Shown here: positions 1 through 9,448 of the stretch, piece after piece
How positions within the stretch are numbered: position 1 is the stretch's first letter
How the letters are laid out: every line of letters starts with the position of its first letter
Source of the DNA: Frateuria flava
GTDB taxonomy: Bacteria; Pseudomonadota; Gammaproteobacteria; Xanthomonadales; Rhodanobacteraceae
Assembly (NCBI RefSeq): GCF_017837635.1
Contig: NZ_JAGJRS010000019.1
Span: 1 to 64,000, forward strand
DNA: 64,000 nucleotides
Direction of reading: 5' to 3'
The notes under the pieces: model-generated
Database searches by the model: none
What the model saw: the letters and a program-made list of their open reading frames with translations, nothing else
What the model was told of the DNA's origin: nothing
Made by a program: the position numbers and the translations under genes

Positions 1-2
1 AG

Positions 3-212
<210 letters not shown>

Positions 213-219
213 GCATCAG

Positions 220-248
220 GCGGCGGTCCTTCGGGGCCGCCGCTTTTT
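220..248 (+). terminator. Rho-independent terminator of tuf with UUCG tetraloop
   Basis: A 10-bp stem (220-229 with 234-243, one G-U pair) is closed by a C(UUCG)G tetraloop and followed by five T residues. It sits 8 nt after the tuf stop codon. It should insulate the S10 operon from the str operon, so the S10 operon probably needs its own promoter. Confidence 0.92.
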
Positions 249-267
249 CGCGTGGGTGCCGGCGCGG

Positions 268-298
268 CTGGCATCTTGCGCAAGTTGACTGCTATACT
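268..298 (+). promoter_or_regulatory. Candidate upstream S10-operon promoter, extended -10
   Basis: TGcTATACT at 290-298 fits an extended -10 element. The -35 is poor: CTGGCA at 268-273 with a 19-nt spacer. Downstream lies a 7-bp hairpin (310-316 with 327-333). Between about 340 and 420 nothing else is recognisable. The call rests on the -10 alone. Confidence 0.4.
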
Positions 299-422
299 TG
301 TCAGCTTGACGGCTCCGGTGTTGCCTGGAGCCGATACCGCGAAATGAGGCGCAGGACGTGCTTCGAGTTCGCAGGCCGGGATGGCCCTCGCAACGCACCG
401 ATCCGTCGCAGATGACGTTCTG

Positions 423-452
423 TTGACGTATGTGTGTTGTGCGACTTATAAT
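423..452 (+). promoter_or_regulatory. Main S10-operon promoter candidate
   Basis: TTGACG (423-428) and a perfect TATAAT (447-452) are separated by 18 nt. The expected start of transcription is about 458-460, giving a leader of about 140 nt before rpsJ. It is one of the best sigma-70 promoters visible in the window, as expected for ribosomal protein genes. Confidence 0.75.
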
Positions 453-459
453 TTTCTGT

Positions 460-492
460 CTAGGCGAGCCGTTTGTGCTCGCCTAGCTTTTT
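460..492 (+). terminator. Terminator-like hairpin at the 5' end of the S10 leader
   Basis: A perfect 10-bp stem (460-469 with 477-486), a 7-nt loop and a C followed by five T (488-492) form a textbook intrinsic terminator. It begins at or within 2 nt of the start predicted for the promoter at 423-452. It could stop read-through from upstream, attenuate the operon or cap the mRNA 5' end. Bases 493-590 show no further clear structure before the rpsJ ribosome site at 587-590. Confidence 0.7.
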
Positions 493-599
493 CGCTCAAC
501 GCGCCATGGCGTGCTGAGCTGCTCCAGAAGGGTTGTGCGGGGCGGTGAGAAGCCACCTCGAGACAAGCATTTGTTCTTTCGATAACAGGACACGGTTTT

Positions 600-911
600 A
601 TGGCGAACCAGAAGATTCGCATCCGCCTCAAGGCGTTCGATCATCGCCTGATCGATCGCTCGGCCAGCGAGATCGTCGAGACGGCCAAGCGCACCGGCGC
701 TACGGTGCTCGGCCCCATCCCGCTTCCGACCAAGATCGAGCGCTACACGATCCTGGTCTCGCCGCACGTCGACAAGGACGCGCGCGACCAGTACGAGACC
801 CGTACGCACAAGCGTGTGCTCGACATCGTCGACCCCAACGACAAGACCGTGGACGCGCTCATGAAGCTTGACCTCGCCGCTGGCGTGGACGTCCAGATCA
901 AGCTCGGCTGA
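600..911 (+). CDS. rpsJ: 30S ribosomal protein S10 (NusE)
   Basis: The 103-residue product starts [19 protein letters not shown] and has the normal length for S10. S10 is part of the 30S head and, as NusE, joins transcription antitermination and transcription-translation coupling. The start is set by AGGA at 587-590. It is the first gene of the S10 operon and is followed 20 nt later by rplC. Confidence 0.98.
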   Translation: MANQKIRIRLKAFDHRLIDRSASEIVETAKRTGATVLGPIPLPTKIERYTILVSPHVDKDARDQYETRTHKRVLDIVDPNDKTVDALMKLDLAAGVDVQIKLG

Positions 912-931
912 GCGATAGACAGGATACGAAG

Positions 932-1573
932 ATGAGTATCGGACTGGTTGGCCGCAAGTGCGGCATGAGCCGGCTCTTCACTGAAGACGGACGCTCGATT
1001 CCGGTGACGCTGATTGAAGCGACCCCGAACCGCGTCACCCAGCTGAAGACCGAAGACAACGATGGTTACACCGCGATCCAGGTCACCGCGGGCGTCAAGC
1101 GCGCCTCGCTGCTGACCCAGCCGGTGAAGGGCCACTACGCCAAGGCGAAGGTTGAGCCGGGTCGTGGCCTGTGGGAGTTCCGCGTCGCTGCCGAGGACCT
1201 CGGCAAGTACAGCGTCGGTGCCGAGATCAAGGCGGACGAGATCTTCTCGGCCGGCCAGATCGTCGACGTCGCCGGCGTCTCGAAGGGCAAGGGCTTCCAG
1301 GGCACCATCAAGCGCCACAACTTCTCGATGGGCGATGCGACGCACGGTAACTCGCTGTCGCACCGCGCGCCGGGTTCGATCGGCCAGCGCCAGACGCCGG
1401 GCCGCGTGTTCCCGGGCAAGAAGATGGCCGGCCACATGGGTGCGGTGAACCGCACGCAGCAGGGTCTGGAAGTGGTCAAGGTCGACGCCGAGCGTCACCT
1501 GATCGCGGTCAAGGGCGCGGTGCCGGGTGCGACCGGCGGCGACGTCGTGATCCGCCCGACCACCAAGGGTTGA
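932..1573 (+). CDS. rplC: 50S ribosomal protein L3
   Basis: The 213-residue product begins [16 protein letters not shown] and contains the conserved central loop [20 protein letters not shown], which reaches toward the peptidyl-transferase centre. L3 is an early-assembly 23S rRNA binder. AGGA at 921-924 supports the ATG at 932. The gene is the second of the S10 operon, and rplD begins 11 nt after its stop. Confidence 0.98.
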   Translation: MSIGLVGRKCGMSRLFTEDGRSIPVTLIEATPNRVTQLKTEDNDGYTAIQVTAGVKRASLLTQPVKGHYAKAKVEPGRGLWEFRVAAEDLGKYSVGAEIKADEIFSAGQIVDVAGVSKGKGFQGTIKRHNFSMGDATHGNSLSHRAPGSIGQRQTPGRVFPGKKMAGHMGAVNRTQQGLEVVKVDAERHLIAVKGAVPGATGGDVVIRPTTKG

Positions 1574-1584
1574 GGAGAGACGCC

Positions 1585-2187
1585 ATGGAACTGAATGTCA
1601 TTGGCGCCAAGCCGCTCAGCGTGTCCGACGAAGTGTTCGGCGCGGAGCTCAAGCAGGCCCTGATCCACCAGGTGGTGGTTGCGTACCAGGCCGGCGGTCG
1701 TGCCGGTACCAAGGCGCAGCTGTCGCGCGGTGAGATGTCGGGTACCACCAAGAAGTTCAAGAAGCAGAAGGGCGGCGGCGCCCGCCACGGCGACTACCGC
1801 GCCCCGATCTTCGTCGGCGGCGGTGTCACCTTTGCGGCCAAGCCCCGCAGCTTCGAGCAGAAGGTCAACCGCAAGGCATACCGCGTCGCGATCCGCTCGA
1901 TCCTGTCCGAGCTCAATCGTCAGGATCGCCTGAAGGTCGTCGACGGCTTCGGCATCGAAGAGGCCAAGACCAAGGCGATGGTTGCCAAGCTGGCCGAGCT
2001 GCAGGTTGCAGGTCGCGTGCTGCTGGTGTCCGAGGATGCCAACGAGGCGCTGTTCCTGGCCGCGCGCAACATCCCGTACTTGCACGTGGTCGACGTGATG
2101 GCGCTGAACCCGGTCAGCCTGGTCGGCTCCGACTATGTCGTGCTGACCGCCGAGGCCGTGAAGAAGATCGAGGAATGGCTGGCATGA
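1585..2187 (+). CDS. rplD: 50S ribosomal protein L4
   Basis: The product is 200 residues from the ATG at 1585, which follows a GAGGAGA ribosome site. An upstream in-frame start at 1570 lies inside that site and is rejected. It has the basic tentacle region with [20 protein letters not shown] around residue 50. In Escherichia coli L4 represses its own operon through the S10 leader. Whether it does so here is not shown. The stop overlaps the rplW start (ATGA, 2184-2187). Confidence 0.97.
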   Translation: MELNVIGAKPLSVSDEVFGAELKQALIHQVVVAYQAGGRAGTKAQLSRGEMSGTTKKFKKQKGGGARHGDYRAPIFVGGGVTFAAKPRSFEQKVNRKAYRVAIRSILSELNRQDRLKVVDGFGIEEAKTKAMVAKLAELQVAGRVLLVSEDANEALFLAARNIPYLHVVDVMALNPVSLVGSDYVVLTAEAVKKIEEWLA

Positions 2188-2477
2188 GCAACGAACGCAT
2201 TCTCAACACGCTGCGTGCGCCGCACATCTCCGAGAAGTCCGCGCGCCTGGCCGAGAACAACCAGTACGTATTCGTGGTCGCCCCCGAGGCGACCAAGGCC
2301 GACGTCCGCGCGGCGGTGGAGCAAATGTTCGACGTCAAGGTCGAGCAGGTGAACCTCGTCAACGCCAAGGGCAAGGTCAAGTCCTTCCGTTTCCGCGCTG
2401 GCAACCGCCAGGGCAAGCGCAAGGCCTATGTCCGCCTCGCCGATGGCCAGTCCATCGACGTGTCGGCCAAGGCCTGA
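2184..2477 (+). CDS. rplW: 50S ribosomal protein L23
   Basis: The product is 97 residues beginning [20 protein letters not shown]23 lies at the peptide exit and docks trigger factor and SRP. The ATG at 2184 overlaps the rplD stop in an ATGA junction and is preceded by GAGG at 2170-2173. An in-frame ATG at 2175 would add three residues but is too close to that site. Translation is probably coupled to L4. Confidence 0.96.
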   Translation: MSNERILNTLRAPHISEKSARLAENNQYVFVVAPEATKADVRAAVEQMFDVKVEQVNLVNAKGKVKSFRFRAGNRQGKRKAYVRLADGQSIDVSAKA

Positions 2478-2497
2478 GCTCAAGGAGTTGAATTGAG

Positions 2498-3319
2498 ATG
2501 GCACTGATCACTCACAAGCCGACCTCGCCGGGCCGCCGCGACTCCGTCAGCGTCCGCACTGAAGGTCTGCACAAGGGCGCGCCGTATGCGCCGCTGACCG
2601 AATCGCAGTCGAAGACGGGTGGCCGCAACCACTACGGTCGCATCACCACGCGTCATCGCGGTGGTGGCCACAAGCAGGCCTACCGCATCATCGACTTCAA
2701 GCGCGACAAGGAAGGCATCGCCGCCAAGGTCGAGCGCATCGAATACGATCCGAACCGCACCGCGCACATCGCGCTGCTGTGCTACGCCGACGGCGAGCGC
2801 CGCTACATCATCGCGCCCAAGGGTGTGGCGGTGGGCGACCGCCTGGTGTCCGGTTCCGACGCGCCGATCAAGGCCGGCAACAGCCTGCCGCTGCGCGCCA
2901 TCCCGGTCGGTTCGACCATTCACTGCATCGAGATGAAGGCAGGCAAGGGCGCGCAGATCGCCCGCAGTGCAGGCGCCTCCGTGCAGCTGGTCGCCCGCGA
3001 GTCCGGTTACGCCACGCTGCGCCTACGCTCCGGCGAGATGCGCCGCGTGCCGGTCGACTGCCGCGCCACCATCGGCGAAGTCGGCAACTCCGAGCACAGC
3101 CTGAAGAAGCTGGGCAAGGCCGGTGCCAAGCGCTGGAAGGGTATCCGCCCGACCGTGCGCGGCGTGGTGATGAACCCGGTCGACCATCCGCACGGCGGTG
3201 GTGAAGGCCGTACCTCCGGCGGCCGTCATCCGGTCAGCCCGTGGGGCACGCCGACCAAGGGCTACAAGACCCGCAACAACAAGCGCACGCAGCATTTCAT
3301 CGTGCGTCGTCGCAAGTAA
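2498..3319 (+). CDS. rplB: 50S ribosomal protein L2
   Basis: The 273-residue product starts [17 protein letters not shown] and carries the invariant C-terminal loop [17 protein letters not shown], whose His contacts the peptidyl-transferase centre. L2 is needed for subunit association and peptide transfer. AAGGAG at 2482-2487 precedes the start. The length is normal (273-276 in relatives). Confidence 0.98.
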   Translation: MALITHKPTSPGRRDSVSVRTEGLHKGAPYAPLTESQSKTGGRNHYGRITTRHRGGGHKQAYRIIDFKRDKEGIAAKVERIEYDPNRTAHIALLCYADGERRYIIAPKGVAVGDRLVSGSDAPIKAGNSLPLRAIPVGSTIHCIEMKAGKGAQIARSAGASVQLVARESGYATLRLRSGEMRRVPVDCRATIGEVGNSEHSLKKLGKAGAKRWKGIRPTVRGVVMNPVDHPHGGGEGRTSGGRHPVSPWGTPTKGYKTRNNKRTQHFIVRRRK

Positions 3320-3331
3320 CAGGAAACGATC

Positions 3332-3604
3332 ATGCCGCGCTCCCTAAAGAAAGGTCCGTTCATCGACCTGCACCTCGCAAAGAAGGTGGAAGCCGCCGTT
3401 TCCGCCAACAACAAGCGTCCGATCAAGACCTGGTCGCGCCGCTCGATGATTTTGCCCGAAATGGTGGGCCTGACCATCGCCATCCACAACGGTCGCCAGC
3501 ACGTGCCGGTACTGATCAACGAGAACATGGTCGGGCACAAGCTCGGCGAGTTCGCGGTGACCCGTACCTTCAAGGGCCACGGCGGCGACAAGAAGGGTAA
3601 GTAA
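3332..3604 (+). CDS. rpsS: 30S ribosomal protein S19
   Basis: The 90-residue product begins [15 protein letters not shown] and contains the conserved [15 protein letters not shown] stretch. S19 binds the 16S 3' domain with S13 and touches the A-site tRNA region. AGGAA at 3321-3325 supports the start. Only 1 nt separates its stop from the rplV start. Confidence 0.98.
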   Translation: MPRSLKKGPFIDLHLAKKVEAAVSANNKRPIKTWSRRSMILPEMVGLTIAIHNGRQHVPVLINENMVGHKLGEFAVTRTFKGHGGDKKGK

Positions 3605-3605
3605 G

Positions 3606-3941
3606 ATGAGCACCGAAGCCAAAGCGATCCTGCGCAGCGCCCGCATCTCGGCGCAGAAGGCACGCCTGGTGGCTGACCTGGTCCGCGGCATGCCCGTGGG
3701 CCGCGCCAGCGACGTGCTCCAGTTCACCAACAAGAAGGCCGCCCACCTCGTCCGCAAGGTGCTGCTCTCGGCTGTCGCCAACGCCGAGAACAACCTGGGC
3801 GCCGACGTCGACGAGCTGAAGGTCTCGCGCATCTTCGTGGACGAAGGTCCGTCGATGAAGCGCATGTTTGCCCGCGCCAAGGGTCGCGGCTCGCGCATCC
3901 TGAAGCGCACCAGCCACATCACTGTGGTCGTCGGCGAGTAA
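3606..3941 (+). CDS. rplV: 50S ribosomal protein L22
   Basis: The product is 111 residues beginning [21 protein letters not shown]22 lines the nascent-peptide tunnel through its beta-hairpin. The tip region [18 protein letters not shown] is present, where macrolide-resistance changes are known in other bacteria. The ATG lies 1 nt after the rpsS stop, so coupling is likely. Confidence 0.97.
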   Translation: MSTEAKAILRSARISAQKARLVADLVRGMPVGRASDVLQFTNKKAAHLVRKVLLSAVANAENNLGADVDELKVSRIFVDEGPSMKRMFARAKGRGSRILKRTSHITVVVGE

Positions 3942-3956
3942 AGAGGACAGAAGACG

Positions 3957-4706
3957 ATGGGTCATAAAGTTCATCCCACCGGTATCCGCCTCGGCATCGC
4001 CAAGGACTGGAATTCGAAGTGGTACGCCAACAAGGGCGAGTACGCCCAGTACCTCGCGGCTGACCTGAAGGTCCGCGAGATGCTGCGCAAGAAGCTGGCG
4101 CAGGCCGGCATCTCCAAGATCCAGATCGAGCGTCCGGCCAAGACCGCCCGCGTGACGATCCACACCGCCCGTCCGGGCGTGGTGATCGGCAAGAAGGGCG
4201 AGGACATCGAGAAGCTGCGCAAGGAAGTGTCCGACATGATGGGCGTTCCGGCGCACATCAACGTCAACGAAGTGCGCAAGCCCGAACTGGACGCGCAGTT
4301 GGTGGCCGAGTCGATCGCCCAGCAGCTGGAGCGCCGCATCATGTTCCGCCGCGCCATGAAGCGCGCGGTCGGCAACGCGATGCGCCTGGGCGCCCTGGGC
4401 ATCAAGATCAACGTGTCCGGCCGTCTGAACGGCGCCGAGATCGCCCGCTCCGAGTGGAGTCGCGAGGGTCGCGTGCCGCTGCACACCCTGCGTGCCGACA
4501 TCGACTACGGTTTTGCCGAGGCGAAGACCACCTACGGCATCATCGGCATCAAGGTGTGGGTCTACAAGGGCGAGATCTTCGACCTGGCGGCAGCGTCGCA
4601 GGAGTCGAAGGACGAGCAGTCGCAGCCGCGCCGCGAAGGTGGCGAGGGTCGTCGTGAATCGCGTCGCGAGGGCGGTGAAGGCCGCCGCGAGCGGACGGCG
4701 AAGTAA
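3957..4706 (+). CDS. rpsC: 30S ribosomal protein S3 with Arg/Glu-rich tail
   Basis: The product is 249 residues beginning [23 protein letters not shown] domain with [15 protein letters not shown] near residue 77 is followed by the C-terminal S3 domain, which lines the mRNA entry channel. The last 30 or so residues form an acidic-basic tail in which [11 protein letters not shown] is nearly duplicated. Escherichia coli S3 is 233 residues, so the tail is the added length. GAGGA precedes the start. Confidence 0.97.
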   Translation: MGHKVHPTGIRLGIAKDWNSKWYANKGEYAQYLAADLKVREMLRKKLAQAGISKIQIERPAKTARVTIHTARPGVVIGKKGEDIEKLRKEVSDMMGVPAHINVNEVRKPELDAQLVAESIAQQLERRIMFRRAMKRAVGNAMRLGALGIKINVSGRLNGAEIARSEWSREGRVPLHTLRADIDYGFAEAKTTYGIIGIKVWVYKGEIFDLAAASQESKDEQSQPRREGGEGRRESRREGGEGRRERTAK

Positions 4707-4717
4707 GGAGAGTTGCC

Positions 4718-5131
4718 ATGTTGCAACCGAAGCGAACCAAATACCGCAAGCAGTTCAAGGGCCGCAACGATGGCCTGGCCCAGTGCTCGAACCTCGTCAG
4801 CTTTGGCGAGTACGGCCTGAAGGCGACCACCCACGGTGCGCTTACCGCGCGCCAGATCGAGGCGGCCCGTCGTTGCATCACGCGTTTCGTGAAGCGCGGC
4901 GGCAAGTTGTGGATCCGCGTGTTCCCGGACAAGCCGATCACCAAGAAGCCGATCGAAGTCCGCATGGGCGCGGGCAAGGGCGGCGTCGAGTTCTGGGTCG
5001 CGCCGATCCAGCCGGGCCGCATGCTCTATGAAATCGAGGGTATCGACGAGGCAACGGCACGCGAGGCGTTCCGCCTGGCCGCCGCCAAGCTCTCGGTGCA
5101 GACCCAATTCGTGACCCGGGCGGTGATGTGA
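4718..5131 (+). CDS. rplP: 50S ribosomal protein L16
   Basis: The 137-residue product starts [18 protein letters not shown]16 organises the A-site and helps place tRNA in the 50S subunit. It includes the conserved [10 protein letters not shown] stretch. AAGGAGA lies upstream. The stop shares its A with the rpmC start (TGATG), a coupled junction. Confidence 0.98.
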   Translation: MLQPKRTKYRKQFKGRNDGLAQCSNLVSFGEYGLKATTHGALTARQIEAARRCITRFVKRGGKLWIRVFPDKPITKKPIEVRMGAGKGGVEFWVAPIQPGRMLYEIEGIDEATAREAFRLAAAKLSVQTQFVTRAVM

Positions 5132-5316
5132 TGGCCACCAACGATCTGAACACCAAGTCGGCCGACGAGCTGAAGCAGCACCTGCTGGACCTGCGCAAGG
5201 AGCAGTTCAATCTGCGCATGCAGAAGGGCACCGGCCAGCTCAGCCAGCCGCACCAGCTGCGCCGCGTCCGGCGCGACATCGCCCGCACGAAGTTCGTGCT
5301 CGGCACGAAGAAGTAA
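5131..5316 (+). CDS. rpmC: 50S ribosomal protein L29
   Basis: The 61-residue product begins [18 protein letters not shown] and ends [15 protein letters not shown], typical of this small two-helix protein near the tunnel exit. The ATG at 5131 overlaps the rplP stop in TGATG. A GTG at 5128 is in frame but adds only one residue and is less likely. Confidence 0.96.
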   Translation: MATNDLNTKSADELKQHLLDLRKEQFNLRMQKGTGQLSQPHQLRRVRRDIARTKFVLGTKK

Positions 5317-5328
5317 GGGACCGCCGAC

Positions 5329-5589
5329 ATGAGCGACAACCAGAAGCAGGCGCGCACCCTCGAGGGTCGCGTCATCAGCAACAAGATGAACAAGACGGTC
5401 ACCGTCCTGATCGAGCGCCAGGTGCAGCACGGCCTGCTGGGCAAGATCATCCGTCGGTCGACCAAGCTGCACGCGCAGGACGACCTGGGTGCGAACGAGG
5501 GTGACCTGGTCCGCATTACCGAATGCCGTCCGCTGTCCAAGACCAAGCATCACCGCGTGGTCGAAATCGTCACGCGCGCAGCGGTCTAA
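5329..5589 (+). CDS. rpsQ: 30S ribosomal protein S17
   Basis: The 86-residue product carries [20 protein letters not shown], the start of the S17 OB fold that binds 16S helix 11. It is an early-assembly protein. AAGGGA lies just after the rpmC stop and supports the ATG at 5329. Confidence 0.97.
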   Translation: MSDNQKQARTLEGRVISNKMNKTVTVLIERQVQHGLLGKIIRRSTKLHAQDDLGANEGDLVRITECRPLSKTKHHRVVEIVTRAAV

Positions 5590-5604
5590 GGGGAGGGTGC
5601 AGAC

Positions 5605-5973
5605 ATGATCCAGATGCAGAGCACGCTTTCCGCGGCCGACAACAGCGGCGCCAAGGAACTGATGTGCATCAAGGTGCTCGGCGGTTCTCACCGTCGTTAC
5701 GCCGCGATCGGTGACGTGATCAAGGTCACCGTGAAGGATGCGATTCCGCGCGGCAAGGTGAAGAAGGGCGAGGTCTACAACGCCGTGGTGGTGCGTACCG
5801 CCAAGGGCGTGCGCCGTCCCGATGGCTCGCTGATCCGTTTCGACGGCAACGCAGCGGTGCTCCTCAACAACAAGCTCGAGCCGATCGGCACCCGCATCTT
5901 CGGGCCGGTCACGCGTGAGCTGCGCGGCGAGAAGTTCATGAAGATCGTCTCCCTCGCGCCCGAAGTGCTTTGA
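5605..5973 (+). CDS. rplN: 50S ribosomal protein L14
   Basis: The 122-residue product begins [20 protein letters not shown], the standard L14 start and length. L14 lies at the subunit interface and is the binding site of the silencing factor RsfS. In the Escherichia coli gene order it starts the spc operon. Here only 15 nt separate it from rpsQ and no promoter is seen. Confidence 0.98.
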   Translation: MIQMQSTLSAADNSGAKELMCIKVLGGSHRRYAAIGDVIKVTVKDAIPRGKVKKGEVYNAVVVRTAKGVRRPDGSLIRFDGNAAVLLNNKLEPIGTRIFGPVTRELRGEKFMKIVSLAPEVL

Positions 5974-5988
5974 GCGGAGATAAGAACC

Positions 5989-6303
5989 ATGAACCGTATC
6001 CGCAAGGGTGATCAGGTCCTCGTGATCGCCGGCAAGAACAAGGGCCAGCGCGGCGACGTGCTGCGCGTGGACGGCGACCGCGTGTTCGTCTCCAACGTTA
6101 ACGTCGTCAAGCGCCACACCAAGCCGAATCCGCAGGCCAACCAGGCCGGCGGCATCGTCGAGCGTGAGGCCTCGATCCACATCTCCAATGTGCAGCCGTT
6201 CAATCCCGCCACCGGCAAGGGTGAGCGCGTCGGTGCCAAGTCGCTCGAGGATGGGCGCAAGGTCCGCGTGTTCCGCTCCAATGGCGAACAGCTGGACGTG
6301 TAA
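5989..6303 (+). CDS. rplX: 50S ribosomal protein L24
   Basis: The 104-residue product has the KOW motif at its N terminus ([20 protein letters not shown]). L24 is one of the first proteins to bind 23S rRNA. CGGAG precedes the ATG. It lies in the expected order between rplN and rplE. Confidence 0.97.
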   Translation: MNRIRKGDQVLVIAGKNKGQRGDVLRVDGDRVFVSNVNVVKRHTKPNPQANQAGGIVEREASIHISNVQPFNPATGKGERVGAKSLEDGRKVRVFRSNGEQLDV

Positions 6304-6315
6304 GGAACCAATGTC

Positions 6316-6855
6316 ATGACGCGCCTTGAAAGCTTTTACAAAGAACAGGTCGTGCCGAAGCTCACCGAGCGTTTCGGCTACGAGAACGTGATGCAGGTTC
6401 CGCGCATCACCAAGATCACCCTGAACATGGGTGTGGGTGAGGCCGCCGGCAACAAGAAGATCCTAGAGAACGCCGTAGCGGACATGACCAAGATCGCCGG
6501 TCAGAAGCCGATCACGACCAAGGCGCGCGTGTCCGTGGCCTCGTTCAAGATCCGCGACGGCTGGCCGATCGGCTGCAAGGTCACCCTGCGCCGCGCGAAC
6601 ATGTGGGAATTCCTGGACCGACTGATCAACGTCTCGCTGCCGCGTACCCGCGACTTCCGCGGAGTGTCCGGTCGCGCCTTCGATGGCCGTGGCAACTACA
6701 ACTTCGGCATCAAGGAACAGATCATCTTCCCGGAAATCGACTTCGACGCGATCGACGCGATGCGTGGCATGGACATCTCCATTACCACCACCGCCAAGAC
6801 CGACGAAGAAGCCAAGGCGCTGCTGGAAGCCTTCAGCTTCCCGTTCCGCAACTGA
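6316..6855 (+). CDS. rplE: 50S ribosomal protein L5
   Basis: The 179-residue product includes [18 protein letters not shown] and [19 protein letters not shown], hallmark L5 blocks. L5 binds 5S rRNA and forms a bridge to the 30S head. AAGGA precedes the start. In Escherichia coli, S8 represses spc expression at the rplN-rplX region. That site was not searched for in detail here. Confidence 0.98.
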   Translation: MTRLESFYKEQVVPKLTERFGYENVMQVPRITKITLNMGVGEAAGNKKILENAVADMTKIAGQKPITTKARVSVASFKIRDGWPIGCKVTLRRANMWEFLDRLINVSLPRTRDFRGVSGRAFDGRGNYNFGIKEQIIFPEIDFDAIDAMRGMDISITTTAKTDEEAKALLEAFSFPFRN

Positions 6856-6872
6856 TTAGCGAGAGAAACGCA

Positions 6873-7178
6873 ATGGCAAAGACCTCGATGGTCAACCGCG
6901 ACATCAAGCGGACCAAGCTCGTCAAGAAGTACGCCGCCAAGCGCGCCGAACTGAAGGCGATCGTGATCAACCCGAACGCCTCGTACGACGAGAAGATGGA
7001 CGCGCAGACGAAGCTGCAGAAGCTGCCGCGCGACGCCAGCCCGGTGCGCCAGCGCAACCGCTGCGAGCTGTCTGGTCGTCCGCGTGGCGTCTATCGCAAG
7101 TTCGGTCTGGGCCGTAACAAGCTGCGCGAAGCGACCATGCGCGGTGACGTGCCGGGCCTGCGCAAGGCCAGCTGGTAA
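6873..7178 (+). CDS. rpsN: 30S ribosomal protein S14 (zinc-independent form)
   Basis: The 101-residue product starts [20 protein letters not shown] and ends [11 protein letters not shown]. It has one Cys in [18 protein letters not shown] and lacks the paired CxxC motifs, so it is the long zinc-independent type. The frame is open far upstream, but the ATG at 6873 follows GAGAGA and is the normal start. A 208-nt gap separates it from rpsH. Confidence 0.97.
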   Translation: MAKTSMVNRDIKRTKLVKKYAAKRAELKAIVINPNASYDEKMDAQTKLQKLPRDASPVRQRNRCELSGRPRGVYRKFGLGRNKLREATMRGDVPGLRKASW

Positions 7179-7264
7179 GTCTCCAGGCGACGGGCGCCAC
7201 GCGCCTGTCGCTACGCAGGTGGCCTGGTGGCTGCCCGGTGCATAAATCGCGCCGACGTTCGCTA

Positions 7265-7328
7265 AAAGTGGAAATAGCTGCTATAGTCGTCGGTCTGCGC
7301 AATGCAGGCTGGCTTCTTTTTGCCGGCT
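7265..7328 (+). promoter_or_regulatory. Candidate internal promoter and leader hairpin before rpsH
   Basis: An extended -10, TGcTATAGT, lies at 7279-7287 with no good -35. A start near 7294 would leave a leader of about 90 nt. In it, 7307-7313 pairs with 7322-7328 (two G-U) around a T-rich loop. The T-run is in the loop, so this is not a terminator. The element resembles the TGcTATACT found before the S10 operon. Confidence 0.45.
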
Positions 7329-7386
7329 CACAATCTGATTGATTTCCGGTTTTATCGGATATCGGTGCACTCTGAAGGATGTTTTC

Positions 7387-7782
7387 ATGAGCATGACTGA
7401 TCCCATCGCCGATCTGTTTACGCGCATCCGCAATGCCCAGCTCTCGGGCAAGCAGGCCGTAAGCATGCCGTCGTCGAAGCTGAAGGTTGCGATCGCCAAC
7501 CTTCTCAAGAACGAGGGCTACATCCTCGACGCCAAGTCTTCCGACCAGGAAGGCAAGCCGGTGCTCGAGATCAAGCTCAAGTATTTCGAAGGCCGCCCGG
7601 CCATCGAGGCCATCTCCCGTGTTTCCCGCTCCGGCCTGCGCGTGTATCGCGGCAAGGACGAGCTGCCGAAGGTGCTCGGCGGCATGGGTATCTCGATCAT
7701 TTCGACTTCCGCCGGTCTGATGACCGATGCGCAGGCCCGTGCCAAGGGCCTGGGCGGCGAAGTCATCGGCCAAGTGGCGTAA
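7387..7782 (+). CDS. rpsH: 30S ribosomal protein S8
   Basis: The 131-residue product begins [20 protein letters not shown], and the C-terminal [20 protein letters not shown] block is intact. S8 binds the central 16S domain and is a translational repressor of spc genes in Escherichia coli. GAAGGA at 7374-7379 sets the ATG at 7387. An in-frame ATG at 7339 is rejected because it adds a non-homologous extension. Confidence 0.97.
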   Translation: MSMTDPIADLFTRIRNAQLSGKQAVSMPSSKLKVAIANLLKNEGYILDAKSSDQEGKPVLEIKLKYFEGRPAIEAISRVSRSGLRVYRGKDELPKVLGGMGISIISTSAGLMTDAQARAKGLGGEVIGQVA

Positions 7783-7791
7783 GGAGTTCCC

Positions 7792-8319
7792 ATGTCCCGC
7801 GTTGCCAAACAACCGATCAACCTGCCCAAGGGCGTGGAACTGAAGTCCGACGCCAACGGCATCTCCGTCAAGGGCCCGAAGGGTACGTTGTCGGTGCATG
7901 CCCTGCCGGGCGTGTCCGTTGCCGTGAATGACGGTGTTGCCAGCATTGCGCTGGCCGAGGGTGCCGACGACAAGTTCGGCGGTACCGCGCGTGCGCTGTT
8001 GGCCAACATGGTCAAGGGCGTGTCCGAGGGTTACGAGCGCAAGCTGGAACTGGTCGGCGTCGGTTACCGCGCCTCGATGGCCGGCAAGGCGCTGAACCTG
8101 AGCCTGGGCTTCTCGCATCCTGTCGTATTCAACGCGCCGGAAGGCATCACGCTCGAGACGCCGACGCAGACCGAGATCCTCATCAAGGGCTCGGACAAGC
8201 AGCGTGTCGGCGAGGTTGCCGCCAAAATCCGCGCTTTCCGTCCGCCGGAGCCCTACAAGGGCAAGGGCGTGCGCTATGCCGGCGAGAAGATCACCCTGAA
8301 GGAAGCCAAGAAGGCGTAA
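7792..8319 (+). CDS. rplF: 50S ribosomal protein L6
   Basis: The 175-residue product starts [19 protein letters not shown], and near the C terminus carries [20 protein letters not shown], the conserved L6 signature. L6 lies near the factor-binding centre. AAGGAG precedes the ATG. A 111-nt gap with no recognisable gene follows before rplR. Confidence 0.98.
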   Translation: MSRVAKQPINLPKGVELKSDANGISVKGPKGTLSVHALPGVSVAVNDGVASIALAEGADDKFGGTARALLANMVKGVSEGYERKLELVGVGYRASMAGKALNLSLGFSHPVVFNAPEGITLETPTQTEILIKGSDKQRVGEVAAKIRAFRPPEPYKGKGVRYAGEKITLKEAKKA

Positions 8320-8430
8320 GTGAGTTGATACGTAGTCCCTGCGTGTGGAAGTGGCCATCCGTGTCCGCCGTCGCAAGAAGAGCAGGGTAGTCCACTCATA
8401 TAAGTCGATCCGCTTTCGAGGAACACACAG

Positions 8431-8784
8431 ATGAACAAGAACGAATCCCGCCTGCGCCGTGCCAAATCCACGCGCGCCCACATCCGTAAGCTCGCCGTGG
8501 CACGCCTGTCGGTGCACCGCACCGGCCAGCATCTCTACGCCCAGGTGTTCGATGCTTCCGGCGAGAAGGTCGTGGCCGCCGCGTCGACCGTGCAGAAGTC
8601 GGTCGCCGAGGGCTTGAAGGGCACCAAGAATCTGACCGCCGCCGCTGCGGTGGGCAAGGCGGTGGCCGAGCGTGCGCTCGCTGCCGGCGTCGAATCGGTC
8701 GCTTTCGACCGCTCGGGTTTCCGCTACCACGGTCGCATCAAGGCTCTGGCCGATGCGGCGCGCGAGGCTGGCCTGAAGTTCTGA
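8431..8784 (+). CDS. rplR: 50S ribosomal protein L18
   Basis: The 117-residue product starts [20 protein letters not shown] and ends [21 protein letters not shown], as expected for the 5S rRNA binder L18. AGGAA precedes the ATG. A 154-nt spacer containing a palindromic repeat separates it from rpsE. Confidence 0.97.
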   Translation: MNKNESRLRRAKSTRAHIRKLAVARLSVHRTGQHLYAQVFDASGEKVVAAASTVQKSVAEGLKGTKNLTAAAAVGKAVAERALAAGVESVAFDRSGFRYHGRIKALADAAREAGLKF

Positions 8785-8806
8785 GAGGCCGGAATACGGG
8801 GTCGAA

Positions 8807-8856
8807 GATTCGGGATTCGAAAGAGCCCGCTTCTAAGAATCCCGAATCCCATCTCC
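8807..8856. repeat. GGGATTCG-type palindromic repeat inside the spc operon
   Basis: A perfect 12-bp inverted repeat (8807-8818 with 8837-8848) encloses 18 nt and is followed by a further CCCGAATCCC copy. Similar GGGAATCGGGAATAGGG sequence lies after pilT at 63922-63944. It looks like a dispersed intergenic repeat family that landed between rplR and rpsE. It is not a clear terminator because no T-run follows. Confidence 0.65.
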
Positions 8857-8938
8857 CGAATCCCAGCAGTAAACACAACAACAAGCGGCCAAGCCGCAAG
8901 CAAAAGTCCCGGATGGTCCGGGCACACGGAATAGAGAA

Positions 8939-9448
8939 ATGTCTTCCAACGATCGCGAAAATTCCGACGGCCTGCTCGAGAAGCTGATTGCCGTCAACCG
9001 CGTGGCCAAGACCGTCAAGGGTGGCCGCCAGATGAGCTTCACCGCCCTGACCGTGGTCGGTGACGGCGAGGGCAAGGTCGGCTTCGGCTATGGCAAGGCA
9101 CGCGAAGTGCCGGTGGCCATCTCCAAGGCGATGGATCGCGCCCGTCGCAACATGGTGAGCATCGACCTGAACAACGGCACCCTGTGGTACGCCATCAAGG
9201 CCAACCACGGCGCGGCGCGCGTGTTCATGCAGCCGGCTGCCGAAGGTACCGGCGTGATCGCCGGCGGCGCCATGCGTGCTGTGCTGGAAGTGGTCGGTGT
9301 GAAGAACGTGCTCGCCAAGGCGGTCGGTTCGCGCAACCCGATCAATCTGGTGCGCGCCACCATCAAGGGCCTGCAGGCAATTGCCTCGCCCAAGCGCATC
9401 GCCGCCAAGCGTGGCAAGACCGTGGAAGAGGTGATGGGCAATGGCTAA
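8939..9448 (+). CDS. rpsE: 30S ribosomal protein S5
   Basis: The 169-residue product includes [20 protein letters not shown] near residue 25, the conserved S5 double-stranded RNA-binding fold, and ends [11 protein letters not shown]5 contributes to decoding fidelity and mRNA unwinding. The ATG at 8939 follows GGAATAGAGA. Its last 8 nt overlap rpmD. Confidence 0.97.
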   Translation: MSSNDRENSDGLLEKLIAVNRVAKTVKGGRQMSFTALTVVGDGEGKVGFGYGKAREVPVAISKAMDRARRNMVSIDLNNGTLWYAIKANHGAARVFMQPAAEGTGVIAGGAMRAVLEVVGVKNVLAKAVGSRNPINLVRATIKGLQAIASPKRIAAKRGKTVEEVMGNG

